Assembly (NCBI GenBank): GCA_018433885.1
Contig: JAHDQK010000006.1
Coordinates: 31,572-95,571, forward strand
Direction: 5' to 3'
DNA: 64,000 nt
Origin: Candidatus Cloacimonadota bacterium
GTDB lineage: Bacteria; Cloacimonadota; Cloacimonadia; Cloacimonadales; Cloacimonadaceae
Below the pieces are notes generated by a model. The model did no database searches and was not told the origin of the DNA. It was given only the letters and a program-made list of their open reading frames with translations. Of the stretch, positions 33,934-43,724 are shown piece by piece (within the stretch, counting starts at the first letter, position 1; every line of letters starts with the position of its first letter). The translations under genes were made by a program, and so were the position numbers.

Positions 33934-35031
33934 CTAATCTCCCAAAGAGATTCCCAAACCTCGCGCTGTCTTCACCAAGTTCCCCTTGGGATTCACCAGG
34001 TTGTACTCTTTTATGGCTTCTTTGATGGGTACGGCTATGATATTGGGATGTCTGTAAGCCACCATATGCCCCCATTTCTTTGCCAGGACCAGTTCAAATG
34101 CTTTTACTCCGAACTGAGAGGCAAGGATGCGGTCGAAAGCATTGGGAGTGCCTCCGCGTTGCAAATGACCCAGGATGGTTTCTCTGATCTCGATGGGGCA
34201 TCCAGCCTTGCGTAATTCATCCGCTAGCCTCATTCCGGCGCCACCCAGACGTATCTTCATCGCTCCCGGTGTTTCATTTTCAGAGAAAGCCATCTCGCCT
34301 CCGATGGGAGTGGCCCCCTCGGCTATCACTATATTGGCAAATCCGCGTCCCCCATCATAACGTTGCAATATAGCTTCCATCACTTTGTTGATGTCGTAGG
34401 GAATCTCCGGGATCAGGCATACTTCAGCCCCACCCGCAATCGCAGCATGCAAGGCAATCCACCCGGCATAACGTCCCATCACTTCTAGGATCAATACCCG
34501 ATGATGACTGGCAGCGGTAGTAACGAGTTTATCCACCGCGTCCGTAGCTACATCCACCGCAGTCTGAAATCCGAAGGTAAAATCTGTATCACTAAGGTCA
34601 TTATCGATAGTTTTGGGCACCCCTATCACCGGGCAACCCAGTTCAAACAATCCTTGAGATATCCTTTGAGAGCCGTCGCCACCGATATTTATTATGGCAT
34701 CTATGTTCTGATAGCGCAAGCGTTGCACGAATTCCTGGCTTCGATCCACAGTAGTCCAAGCTCCATGTTCGTCTTTCACCGGCCATGCAAAGGGACCGCC
34801 CTTGTTGGTAGTACCGATTATGGTTCCTCCACATACATGGATGCCTGCTACTTTTTCCGGAGTAAGTTCTACCAGATGCATGGGGTCTCGCAAGATACCG
34901 TCGAAGGCGTCGATAGAGCCCAATACTTCCCAAGTTCGCTCGTGAGAGGCGCGTTTTACTATGGCTCGGATCACCGCGTTGAGGCCGGGACAATCACCCC
35001 CGCCAGTGGCTATCAACAGTCTTTTCTTCAT
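33934..35031 (-). CDS. pfkA: 6-phosphofructokinase
   Basis: 365 residues from the ATG at 35031 (GGGAG upstream). Glycolytic phosphorylation of fructose 6-phosphate. Motifs: GGGDCPGLNAVIR, IGGDGSQRIS, GVPKTIDNDL with catalytic Asp, and EVMGRYAGWIAL. The phosphoryl-donor positions are mixed: Gly in GGDGS (typical of ATP enzymes) with Lys in PKTIDND (typical of PPi enzymes). I know this combination from ATP-dependent enzymes of the long-clade X group, so the donor is left open. A GGGAGA/TCTCCC hairpin overlaps its stop (33926-33943). Confidence 0.92.
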   Translation of the reverse strand: MKKRLLIATGGGDCPGLNAVIRAIVKRASHERTWEVLGSIDAFDGILRDPMHLVELTPEKVAGIHVCGGTIIGTTNKGGPFAWPVKDEHGAWTTVDRSQEFVQRLRYQNIDAIINIGGDGSQRISQGLFELGCPVIGVPKTIDNDLSDTDFTFGFQTAVDVATDAVDKLVTTAASHHRVLILEVMGRYAGWIALHAAIAGGAEVCLIPEIPYDINKVMEAILQRYDGGRGFANIVIAEGATPIGGEMAFSENETPGAMKIRLGGAGMRLADELRKAGCPIEIRETILGHLQRGGTPNAFDRILASQFGVKAFELVLAKKWGHMVAYRHPNIIAVPIKEAIKEYNLVNPKGNLVKTARGLGISLGD

Positions 35032-35057
35032 ACCAGCTCCCATCTATTGTTTGCGTC

Positions 35058-35086
35058 AGGATATCCTCGATGGTTTTTTTAGTCAA
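35058..35086 (-). promoter_or_regulatory. Candidate promoter for the phosphofructokinase gene
   Basis: On the minus strand TTGACT (35081-35086) and TATCCT (35058-35063) are separated by 17 bp. The -35 overlaps the stop region of the MFS gene and the -10 lies 26 bp before the pfkA ATG. Confidence 0.45.
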
Positions 35087-36402
35087 TAGCTTTTTAGGCT
35101 TTTCTGAATCATATCCAGTTTATCCCGTGGAATCAATCCATAAATATCCACTTTGGTGTACCTCAATCTACGGTAATCCCGGAAGCTCATGTAGGATGCC
35201 AAGGCTAAGAAACCTGCCGCTACATAGAACACTGCTTCGATCCCGATTAAACGCAGGAGAGCAAAACCCAGAACCGGAGCCACCAAGCCTCGCACGCCCG
35301 TAAGAGTTACGTGAACGCTTTGATACATCGCAGCATCTTCATCGCCGGCAAAGAAAATCGAGCTCATATTCCACGCCATATTCACTCCCGTCATCGCCAA
35401 GCCAAAGATAGTATACGCGATGAAGACGATTATCACCGCGATCACGGATTCACCCGCCCACAAAGAGGAAAGGACGAACAGAAGGGGGAACAGCATCAAA
35501 AGGGCAAAACTAAAGCCTATGTATTTAAATGGATGCATTTTATCGTGCAACTTCCCAAACAGTGGCGCCAAGAACAGCATGCCCAACTGGGAGAGAATCC
35601 CTTTCGCCAAAAAGTTGTTCGTGTAGCTGAGCTGCAGCTTATCCACCATGTATATTGGGATTATCGGCTGCATCATGATAAAACCCATGCCATAGATCGA
35701 GAAACTTCGCTCAAACGCAGCAAAAGCCTTGTTCTCTTTCATCACTTCCAGACTGCGGCGGATGGGATCCATCAGTGTATCCCGAAACTTGGCTTTTATA
35801 TGGTGGTGAGGGGGGTCAATAATCGGTTCTTGAATCTTGATCCGGGATTGCAATATAGCGCTGATGAATCCCGCGATTCCGGTAATCGCCAGTATCCACC
35901 GAAAACTGGATTCCTGGGTATCCAAAACCCTGCCCGCAACGAATGTAAGAGCCACCGAGACCGCCATGCCCAGACTCATGGTATAACCATATACTGCCGC
36001 TCTGCGCTGAGGACGGATGTTGCGTTGATAAATGCTGTTCTGCGCGGGGATCAACATGGAATTTGCAGAATAGAGCAAACCCATCACCACCAGAAACTCG
36101 TTCATGGTAGTGATCCATATTGCCGATACCAGAGTTAATCTACCCAAAACCCCACCAAATACGAAAAACCTGGATTTATGGCGTGATCGCTCGAAGAACC
36201 TGCCCCACCATATAGAGAGGAAGTTCGATATCGGCCAGATCATGGTCATCAGCATTAGTTGCCAATCCTGAGCACGAAGGGCTTTGCGGGCAATGATATC
36301 CTGAGTCTGCCCCAGAGATTGCACGGCTCCATTGAACACTGCGGCTATCATCAAAAGATAGACAGTGCGTCGGACAAAGGGATTTAGTTCTTTAATTTTC
36401 AT
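35083..36402 (-). CDS. Major facilitator superfamily transporter
   Basis: 439 residues from the ATG at 36402; a GTG five codons earlier is also open. About twelve membrane segments in two halves around a central hydrophilic loop (HHHIKAKFRDTL and on). A conserved MFS-type loop with basic residues follows TM2 (WWGRFFERSRHKSR), and SIYQRNIRPQRRAAVYGY sits near TM4-5. Substrate unknown. It lies alone between groL and pfkA on the same strand. Confidence 0.85.
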   Translation of the reverse strand: MKIKELNPFVRRTVYLLMIAAVFNGAVQSLGQTQDIIARKALRAQDWQLMLMTMIWPISNFLSIWWGRFFERSRHKSRFFVFGGVLGRLTLVSAIWITTMNEFLVVMGLLYSANSMLIPAQNSIYQRNIRPQRRAAVYGYTMSLGMAVSVALTFVAGRVLDTQESSFRWILAITGIAGFISAILQSRIKIQEPIIDPPHHHIKAKFRDTLMDPIRRSLEVMKENKAFAAFERSFSIYGMGFIMMQPIIPIYMVDKLQLSYTNNFLAKGILSQLGMLFLAPLFGKLHDKMHPFKYIGFSFALLMLFPLLFVLSSLWAGESVIAVIIVFIAYTIFGLAMTGVNMAWNMSSIFFAGDEDAAMYQSVHVTLTGVRGLVAPVLGFALLRLIGIEAVFYVAAGFLALASYMSFRDYRRLRYTKVDIYGLIPRDKLDMIQKSLKSY

Positions 36403-36547
36403 ACTTGATAAAGGCACCTGAATAAAGAGTGGGCTTTTTTGTCAACCTCGGATTAGTTGAGGCAAGGAAGCAATCTGATCCAAACCGAATCTGGATATGC
36501 AAGATCAATGATCCTTACGCCTCATTCATTTTTGCCCCCAAGAAGTT

Positions 36548-36574
36548 GAGCCTCCCCAACAAAGGAGGAGGCTC
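36548..36574 (-). terminator. Candidate terminator after groL
   Basis: GAGCCTCC pairs with GGAGGCTC around the loop, 22 bp past the groL stop. The T-tract on the minus strand is weak, so this may be a processing or pause hairpin instead. Confidence 0.5.
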
Positions 36575-36596
36575 GTATATTTGGTACTTTACTGAA

Positions 36597-38246
<1,650 letters not shown>

Positions 38247-38268
38247 CTAAATTTCTAATTTCATTTTT

Positions 38269-38321
38269 TTAGCAGTCCATGCTTATGAGTGCTAATCTTA
38301 TAATATCCCAATTCCTGTCAA
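38269..38321 (-). promoter_or_regulatory. groL promoter with CIRCE operator (HrcA site)
   Basis: The inverted repeat TTAGCAGTC-N9-GAGTGCTAA (38269-38277 and 38287-38295) matches the CIRCE operator TTAGCACTC-N9-GAGTGCTAA with one change in one arm. Just upstream on the minus strand are TTGACA (38316-38321) and an AT-rich -10 (TATAAG/TAAGAT around 38295-38302) at a somewhat short spacing. Heat-shock control by HrcA is inferred from the operator; hrcA itself is not in the window. Confidence 0.85.
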
Positions 38322-38365
38322 GTGCAAATTTTTTTTCATGAGTTTGGCTGAAGTGCCGGTATAAA

Positions 38366-38599
38366 GAGTCACCGAAAATTGCAAATCGGATCACTGAAAA
38401 TTGCAAATCGAGGGAAAGTGGTTTTTTTGAGCTCTCTTTTCTGTCCATTTAGGTTGTAAGTGATCACTGAAAACTGCAAATCTGATCACTGAAAACTGCA
38501 AATGGCATTTTGGGGAGAGATTCTGATCACCATTTCTGCAAATGAAGCGACCGAGTTTTGATCACTGTTTCTGCAAATCTGATCACCATTTCTGCAAAT
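38366..38599 (+). repeat. Array of seven short direct repeats (TGATCAC-N6/7-TGCAAAT), possible IS21-type end
   Basis: Seven imperfect 20-21 bp units, all in the same orientation, start at 38366, 38389, 38461, 38483, 38524, 38559 and 38580. Each has the form TGATCAC, 6-7 variable bases, then TGCAAAT. The first four carry a GAAAA-type centre, the last three a CATTTC or TGTTTC centre. Some units are separated by one or two bases and others by 15-52, so this is not a CRISPR array. Multiple terminal repeats of this size are typical of IS21-family ends, but no transposase gene lies beside them. They could also be protein-binding sites. Confidence 0.6.
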
Positions 38600-38682
38600 G
38601 GCAGTTCATCAGGCTCAGGTTGAAGGATAAAAAAATACCGTGGGGAGCACCGGGCGGTATCCCCAACGACTCGGAGGGCATT

Positions 38683-39672
38683 CTATGATTTCAATATCTT
38701 GTATAGGTCTATGGCATTAAAGTACATACTGCTAATATTTTCTATCGATCCGGAGTCGAGACTGTTGTAGATGCTTTCAAAAACTGAATCTCTGTAATAG
38801 TCTTCGCCGAGTTCATACTGGTACATATTGGATAGAATCTTCAGGTTGATGTGCTTTGCCAGATTCTCGAATGCTACATAGGGAACGCGAAGATTATCTT
38901 CTGATACCTGGACTTTGTCGAGAGTGTGTGGTTTGAGGATGTGTGTACCTATTTCGTGCGAGATAAAATGGTCAAAGTAATACTCGGTGCAATACTCAGT
39001 AATGGCAGGGAAGATATTAACACCATGATGCAGTGAATTTGCGCATGGTCCGAACTGCAGAGATGGAACAATAATCAACTGGTACTGATCTGCTAACAAA
39101 TCAAATCCAGTCAAATCTTCCCACTTCCCGACAATATCGTTCTTGGCGAAGATCTTGTGTATATAATCACACGTTCTCTCAATAAGCGCTTTATCTGCGT
39201 CCCAGTGATATTGCATGTATTTATGATAGTGTGCTTTGTAAATGGTGCTAAGAAGCTTAATCTTCAGGAGCATATCGTCTTGTTCCAAAAACGATCTATT
39301 GGATAGAGAGCCGGGATTGTACTCTTGTAATCGATTGATATGATGGCCGTACCCATCGAATAGAGGCGACATACTCTGAGCGTCGTGGCATTGTGCCAAA
39401 CAAGTAAAATATCCATTGAGACCTTCGCTGTTTTCACGAAAAACATATGCTGGGAAGAAATAAAACAGCTCGGTTAAGGAAGAACCTGATCCGTCACCGA
39501 AACATAAATCAGCGGAACAAGACTGTATCAAGTTACAGTCATCTTCAGATAAAAACCCTTCTATGTGGCCAGTATCTTCAACCTTCCAATTTACGCCACA
39601 ATAAGCTTGAATGTAGGTTAGATAGTTTACTGCGGGGCTTACAATGGGGACGACAGTCTTAATCATTTGCAT
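38683..39672 (-). CDS. DUF1704-like putative zinc metallopeptidase (HExxxH)
   Basis: 329 residues from the ATG at 39672 (AAGGAAG upstream); two in-frame ATGs nearby are possible. No full-length relative recognised. Near residue 245 it has HEIGTH, an HExxxH motif, and about 30 residues later an ENLA segment. In DUF1704/MATCAP-type tyrosine carboxypeptidases HExxxH binds zinc together with the Glu of QEGLA at a similar distance, so I infer a distant relative. No signal peptide or membrane segment. It sits alone in an accessory patch next to the short-repeat array, which suggests transfer. Confidence 0.5.
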   Translation of the reverse strand: MQMIKTVVPIVSPAVNYLTYIQAYCGVNWKVEDTGHIEGFLSEDDCNLIQSCSADLCFGDGSGSSLTELFYFFPAYVFRENSEGLNGYFTCLAQCHDAQSMSPLFDGYGHHINRLQEYNPGSLSNRSFLEQDDMLLKIKLLSTIYKAHYHKYMQYHWDADKALIERTCDYIHKIFAKNDIVGKWEDLTGFDLLADQYQLIIVPSLQFGPCANSLHHGVNIFPAITEYCTEYYFDHFISHEIGTHILKPHTLDKVQVSEDNLRVPYVAFENLAKHINLKILSNMYQYELGEDYYRDSVFESIYNSLDSGSIENISSMYFNAIDLYKILKS

Positions 39673-39847
39673 AGCTTCCTTTATATACAACTTACATCAA
39701 GTCACATTCTTTTGAGTTTTATCATTATTGTCAAGAACAAATACTGATAGAGTACATTCTATTGAGCGGAAAGGACTTGACCACGGTTGCGAGGGGTGTA
39801 GTGAAGACCCATAAATCAACAGTCGGGTAACCGAGAAGGAGATCAAG

Positions 39848-40111
39848 ATGACCAAGCAAAACAAGAATCGCAAAGAGCAGGCAGTTGAAGAGATTATCGA
39901 ATCCCAGCCCGGATTATGCGATTACCCTTATGATAAGGACTTCCATTATGAGAACTGGTGGAATCAGTTCAGAGGCCCCTGGCTCAAGTCAGAGAACATG
40001 ACCGAGGAGCAGATCAAGATCAAGGCAGACGATGCCTGGGAATGCGGAGACTACAAAGAGATGATCAACCTGATGGCAGAGCTGATTTGCAGGTTAGAAC
40101 TTAAAGAATAA
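39848..40111 (+). CDS. Small hypothetical protein
   Basis: 87 residues, not recognised. Acidic and hydrophilic, with aromatic-rich stretches (YPYDKDFHYENWWNQF, GPWLKS) and a helical C-terminus (EMINLMAELICRLELKE). GAGAAGGAG lies just upstream of the ATG, which supports translation. No membrane segment. Neighbours are the HExxxH gene on the opposite strand and repeat copy 2, so it belongs to the accessory patch. Confidence 0.6.
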   Translation: MTKQNKNRKEQAVEEIIESQPGLCDYPYDKDFHYENWWNQFRGPWLKSENMTEEQIKIKADDAWECGDYKEMINLMAELICRLELKE

Positions 40112-40322
40112 TCACGCATAGGACAACCATTACTTCATTAACAATAGCTTAACTAATGCCAACACATTGATAGCCAATCAACATATTGCCTTTGGGTAAT
40201 ATTGAAGGTTGGAAAGACAAACTGGCTTGAATATGGGATATGGAATTGGATGGTCTGCTGGATAACCTGAAAAGTAAAAACCTCTCAGGGAGGCAACTCA
40301 AGATCTTGCTCGATCAAGGAAT

Positions 40323-40494
40323 ATCCGCATAAGCTCACCCATTCTCCGAAGCAGTCGCCAAGCTACCTTGAAGCAGTGGGAACTGCATGGAAGAGGCTGC
40401 GCGATAGCTGTGATGAATGGGCTGGAGTATGATGCGGTTTGATGATTCTTTTTTTTATTTGGGAATGTGGTGTATTGTGTCGCCCGTAGAGGGC
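40323..40494 (+). repeat. Dispersed structured repeat, copy 2 of 3
   Basis: Same family as 9367-9520 and 53486-53659. CCCATTC (40338-40344) pairs with GAATGGG (40415-40421); GCAGTC can pair with GGCTGC; and AAGCAGT-GGGA-ACTGCAT (40371-40388) forms the inner hairpin with one A-A mismatch. Homology with copy 3 continues past the core through TATGATGCGGTTTGATGATTC and GTGTCGCCC, and runs into the palindrome at 40476-40592. Confidence 0.7.
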
Positions 40495-40592
40495 TTTTGG
40501 CTTGTTTGTTGCCATTAACGAGGGGCTTCGCTACGCTGCGCACCCTCGTAACGAGCAACAGATACCCCCAGAGCCCTTTATGGGCGACACAA
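40476..40592. repeat. Nested palindrome / possible miniature element
   Basis: Three nested helices are visible: 40476-40496 with 40572-40592 (TTGTGTCGCCC arm and AGGGCT arm, with small internal mismatches), 40509-40513 with 40556-40560 (GTTGC/GCAAC), and 40519-40525 with 40544-40550 (ACGAGGG/CCCTCGT). No gene inside. The structure could be a miniature inverted-repeat element or a stable RNA hairpin. Copy 3 of the dispersed repeat carries only one arm. Confidence 0.65.
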
Positions 40593-40899
40593 GGCATTGG
40601 GATGGGCATTTTGCACGATAAAACACCAATAAATCAATCCATCCGATTTTCTGATTTGACGATTATCACCGTGTTTCGTAACCTGGATTCCAGATGTTTC
40701 TTCATCCCCCAGAGGCTTTGAGCTCAGAAATAACATGGTTGAGTCCTTTTTAAATATCTACAATCTTCACATACGGGCAATATGAAAGGACATCTTTAAC
40801 ACTACCTAAAAAAACCAGATCTGCGGCAAAAGTAATTGACAAGATTGTAAGACATCTGAGCTTGGGAAAAAACTAAATCTAACAATCAATGGAGGTAAT
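40593..40899. other. Upstream region of butyrate kinase
   Basis: About 300 bp with no gene. A TTGACA occurs about 65 bp before the ATG but no good -10 follows at 16-18 bp. The rest shows nothing recognised. Confidence 0.4.
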
Positions 40900-41982
40900 A
40901 TGACCTACCGCGTTCTCGCGATCAACCCCGGTTCCACATCCACAAAAATCGCAGTTTTTGATGACGAAAGTCCGCTTTTTGAGAAAACCCTGCGACACGA
41001 CCCTGCCGAACTGGACAAATTCGGTGGCATCATAGAACAATACGACTTTCGTAAAGGGCTGGTCATGGAAGCCATGCGGGAGAACGACGTGGATCCCCAA
41101 AGCCTGCATGCCGTGGTCGGAAGAGGCGGTTTAGTGCGTCCGGTAAGCGGCGGAACGATGAAGATCGGCGCAGCGATGCTCCGGGATTTGCAGGACCCTG
41201 CTTTGTGGGGAAGAATTCACGCCTCGAATCTGGGTGCATTCATAGCAAACGCCATCTCCGAAGAGCTTTCCATTCCGGGTTTCATTGTAGATCCTGTAGT
41301 GGTGGATGAATTTGACGATATCGCCAGGATTTCGGGAGTTCCAGAGATAGAACGGAAAAGTCTGTTACATGCCCTGAACATTCGTTATATCGCGCGTCTT
41401 ATCGCCAAAGAACTGGGTAAGGACATCGCAACCGCAAACATGATCGGAGTTCATATGGGCGGAGGCATCTCCGTGGCTGCGATCAAAGGCGGAAGGGTGG
41501 TGGACGTGAATAATGCACTTTTGGGTATGGGTCCCTTCTCTCCCCAACGTGCTGGAGCTTTACCAATTGGGGATTTGCTGGATCTTGCATACAGTGGCAA
41601 ATACACCAAGAAAGAACTCACCACCTATCTTACAAAGACTGCCGGTTTGATGGCATATTTGGGCACAGATAGCGGTATCGAAGTAAACAAACGCATTCAA
41701 GAAGGAGACGAAAAAGCCCGCTTGATTTTGGATGCCATGTGCTATCAGGTCTCCAAGGAAATCGGAGCCTGCGCCACAGTGCTTTCCGGAAAAGTGGACG
41801 CGATCTTCCTTTCTGGCGGATTAGTTTATAACGATTTTATCGTCCATGCCATTAAAGACCGTTGCGATTTTATCGCTCCCCTCCACCTGTATCCTGGAGA
41901 AAAAGAAATGGAAGCCCTGTGTCAGGGAGGAATCCGGGTATTGAAAGGCTTGGAACAAGCAATGGATTATCCCTACGAATAG
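40900..41982 (+). CDS. buk: Butyrate kinase
   Basis: 360 residues of the acetate/butyrate kinase (ASKHA) family. It forms ATP and butyrate (or a branched-chain acid) from the acyl phosphate. The N-terminal phosphate loop is INPGSTSTKIAVF; GVHMGGGISVAAIK and FLSGGLVYNDF mark the nucleotide site. Length and motifs fit butyrate kinase better than acetate kinase (about 400 residues). AATGGAGGTAAT precedes the ATG. No phosphotransbutyrylase gene is adjacent. A hairpin terminator follows. Confidence 0.92.
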   Translation: MTYRVLAINPGSTSTKIAVFDDESPLFEKTLRHDPAELDKFGGIIEQYDFRKGLVMEAMRENDVDPQSLHAVVGRGGLVRPVSGGTMKIGAAMLRDLQDPALWGRIHASNLGAFIANAISEELSIPGFIVDPVVVDEFDDIARISGVPEIERKSLLHALNIRYIARLIAKELGKDIATANMIGVHMGGGISVAAIKGGRVVDVNNALLGMGPFSPQRAGALPIGDLLDLAYSGKYTKKELTTYLTKTAGLMAYLGTDSGIEVNKRIQEGDEKARLILDAMCYQVSKEIGACATVLSGKVDAIFLSGGLVYNDFIVHAIKDRCDFIAPLHLYPGEKEMEALCQGGIRVLKGLEQAMDYPYE

Positions 41983-42006
41983 TAGCGAAAATCATACTAT
42001 CACTGG

Positions 42007-42040
42007 AAACCCGGTGCAATATCCGGGTTTTCTATCTTTT
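42007..42040 (+). terminator. Rho-independent terminator after buk
   Basis: AAACCCGG and CCGGGTTT pair around an 8-base loop and are followed by TCTATCTTTT. The T-rich tail touches the start codon of the next gene. Confidence 0.8.
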
Positions 42041-43708
42041 ATGATGAAACTCACTATCTCACTTGTTTTGCTGTTCACGGTTGGTTACCTTTATGCCGTT
42101 GACTGGACTGTGCTAGTCTATATGGCGGCGGATAACGACCTTGCAACTCAGGCAAAACTGGTTATTCAACAAATGGAAGAAGCGATTCAACCCAGAAATC
42201 TGAACCTGGTAGTGCAGACAGATATAGCTGGCGAAGGGGCAAAACGTTATAGAATAGCTGAACACCCCGCTCCCGGAATCGGTTCTCCCGTACTTCAAAA
42301 CTTAGGAGATGTGGACAGCGGTGATCCCAAAACTCTAAGAAATTTCATCAATTGGGGCTTCAACCGATATCCTTCGCAGCGCAGAATGTTGATACTTTGG
42401 TCTCATGCGGATAGTTGGTACAAACAAAGCAAAGACATCGCTCCTGATATGGTAACCGGAAACGCGATCTCGGTGGCAAACGGTGAACTAATGGAAGCCC
42501 TGAAAGGCACACCACATCTGGATATCTTGCTGTTTGATGCCTGTAGTATGCAAAGTATCGAGATTGCCTATGAACTAAGATACAAGGCGGATTTCATCGT
42601 GGGCTCCGCGGATTTGGTTCCGGTGAAAGGCTTTCCCTATTCTACGATGATCCCATTATTTGAAGATGAACCACTTCTTGTGGCATCGCAAATTCCCCAG
42701 TTATATACAGATTCCTATTTGCCAAGAACTCCGAATAATCCATCCGACTTTTATCTCACAACTACGTGCTCTACCTTGAAATCTTCGGTGCTGGATTCAG
42801 TATATTCGCGCTTTAAAAGCTTGATCCCAAAGCTTTTTGCCCATAGCGCAGAAATTATGACGATCCGAGAAACGCTCTACGAGATGAATTCCGGCTATGC
42901 CGATGTGGATATGTATCAGATGCTGGTTCGAATGCAAGATCAGAATATAATTCCACAAGAACTGGATGCGATGTTGCTCGCCCTGGATGAACTGATCCTG
43001 ACATCTTCCTACACGATGCAGTATCCCGAACAGGATCTGAGCAGCCTGGCAATCTGGTTCCCGGATATCCGCCAAAACTTCAATGCGGCATGGAAGATCT
43101 ACATGCAATTGAGTTTTGCGGAAAACCAATGGCTAAGCGTGGTCAATTCTGCTCTGGGAGACCAAATACCCCCAGATGCACCAAGCTTAGGAAGCGTGCG
43201 ACAACGCTTGGCTACGCTTCAACTAAGTCTTGTAGCTCCTCTTGATCCGGATTCTCTAACATACTTTCTTAAGAGCGATCACGCCAATTTTGAGATCCTG
43301 CTCCCTGCCTATGCCACCGATTTTCTCGTTAGCTTCATCATCACCGGAAGTGGCAGGGCACAAATCTATGCCAAAGACAGAGCGGGAAACATCTCAGAAG
43401 CTTTGATCGTGAATTATGAATATGAAGAGGTGAGCGATGGCTTCCTTACTCGCCCCAATCCAGCTCTCCGGAACTCTGTAGTGTTTATAGACTGGCATCT
43501 GAAGAAAACAAACTCTACCCAACTGAAACTCCGCCTCTACGATATTAGAGGCAGGCTATTAAACACGATATCCCACGCCGAGTTTGCAGAAACCGGCAGC
43601 TTGAGAATCGATGATTTATTCGGGCTCCATACTCTGCCCCGAGGCGTGTATGTGCTTGAATTGCAAAGTGACAACAAGCGTTTTCGAAGAAAGTTAGCAC
43701 TACGCTGA
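42041..43708 (+). CDS. Secreted clostripain-family (C11) cysteine peptidase with type IX-like sorting domain
   Basis: About 555 residues starting at ATG-ATG (42041 or 42044), which leads directly into a signal peptide (MKLTISLVLLFTVGYLYA). Peptidase C11 domain: WTVLVYMAADNDL at the N-terminus, catalytic His in LILWSHADSWYK and catalytic Cys in LLFDACSMQS. The last 90 residues (from about TRPNPALRNS, then LYDIRGRLL and LPRGVYVLEL, ending KLALR) match the layout of type IX secretion C-terminal sorting domains. It is therefore probably exported across the outer membrane and cleaves after Arg/Lys or similar. No Shine-Dalgarno is visible; the buk terminator lies immediately before it. Confidence 0.85.
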   Translation: MMKLTISLVLLFTVGYLYAVDWTVLVYMAADNDLATQAKLVIQQMEEAIQPRNLNLVVQTDIAGEGAKRYRIAEHPAPGIGSPVLQNLGDVDSGDPKTLRNFINWGFNRYPSQRRMLILWSHADSWYKQSKDIAPDMVTGNAISVANGELMEALKGTPHLDILLFDACSMQSIEIAYELRYKADFIVGSADLVPVKGFPYSTMIPLFEDEPLLVASQIPQLYTDSYLPRTPNNPSDFYLTTTCSTLKSSVLDSVYSRFKSLIPKLFAHSAEIMTIRETLYEMNSGYADVDMYQMLVRMQDQNIIPQELDAMLLALDELILTSSYTMQYPEQDLSSLAIWFPDIRQNFNAAWKIYMQLSFAENQWLSVVNSALGDQIPPDAPSLGSVRQRLATLQLSLVAPLDPDSLTYFLKSDHANFEILLPAYATDFLVSFIITGSGRAQIYAKDRAGNISEALIVNYEYEEVSDGFLTRPNPALRNSVVFIDWHLKKTNSTQLKLRLYDIRGRLLNTISHAEFAETGSLRIDDLFGLHTLPRGVYVLELQSDNKRFRRKLALR

Positions 43709-43724
43709 CAGCCGGGAAGGGAGC

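Noticed and set aside
35311..36138. 275-residue frame opposite the MFS gene
   Set aside because: His/Gln-rich translation typical of an antisense shadow of membrane segments.
38366..38599. CRISPR array
   Set aside because: Units are only 20-21 bp, spacing varies from 1 to over 50 bp, sequences between units are not spacer-like, and no cas gene is present.
40298..40609. 103-residue minus-strand frame
   Set aside because: It covers repeat copy 2 and the palindrome; similarity to the frame at 53414-53875 comes only from the repeat, and copy 1 has a stop in that frame.
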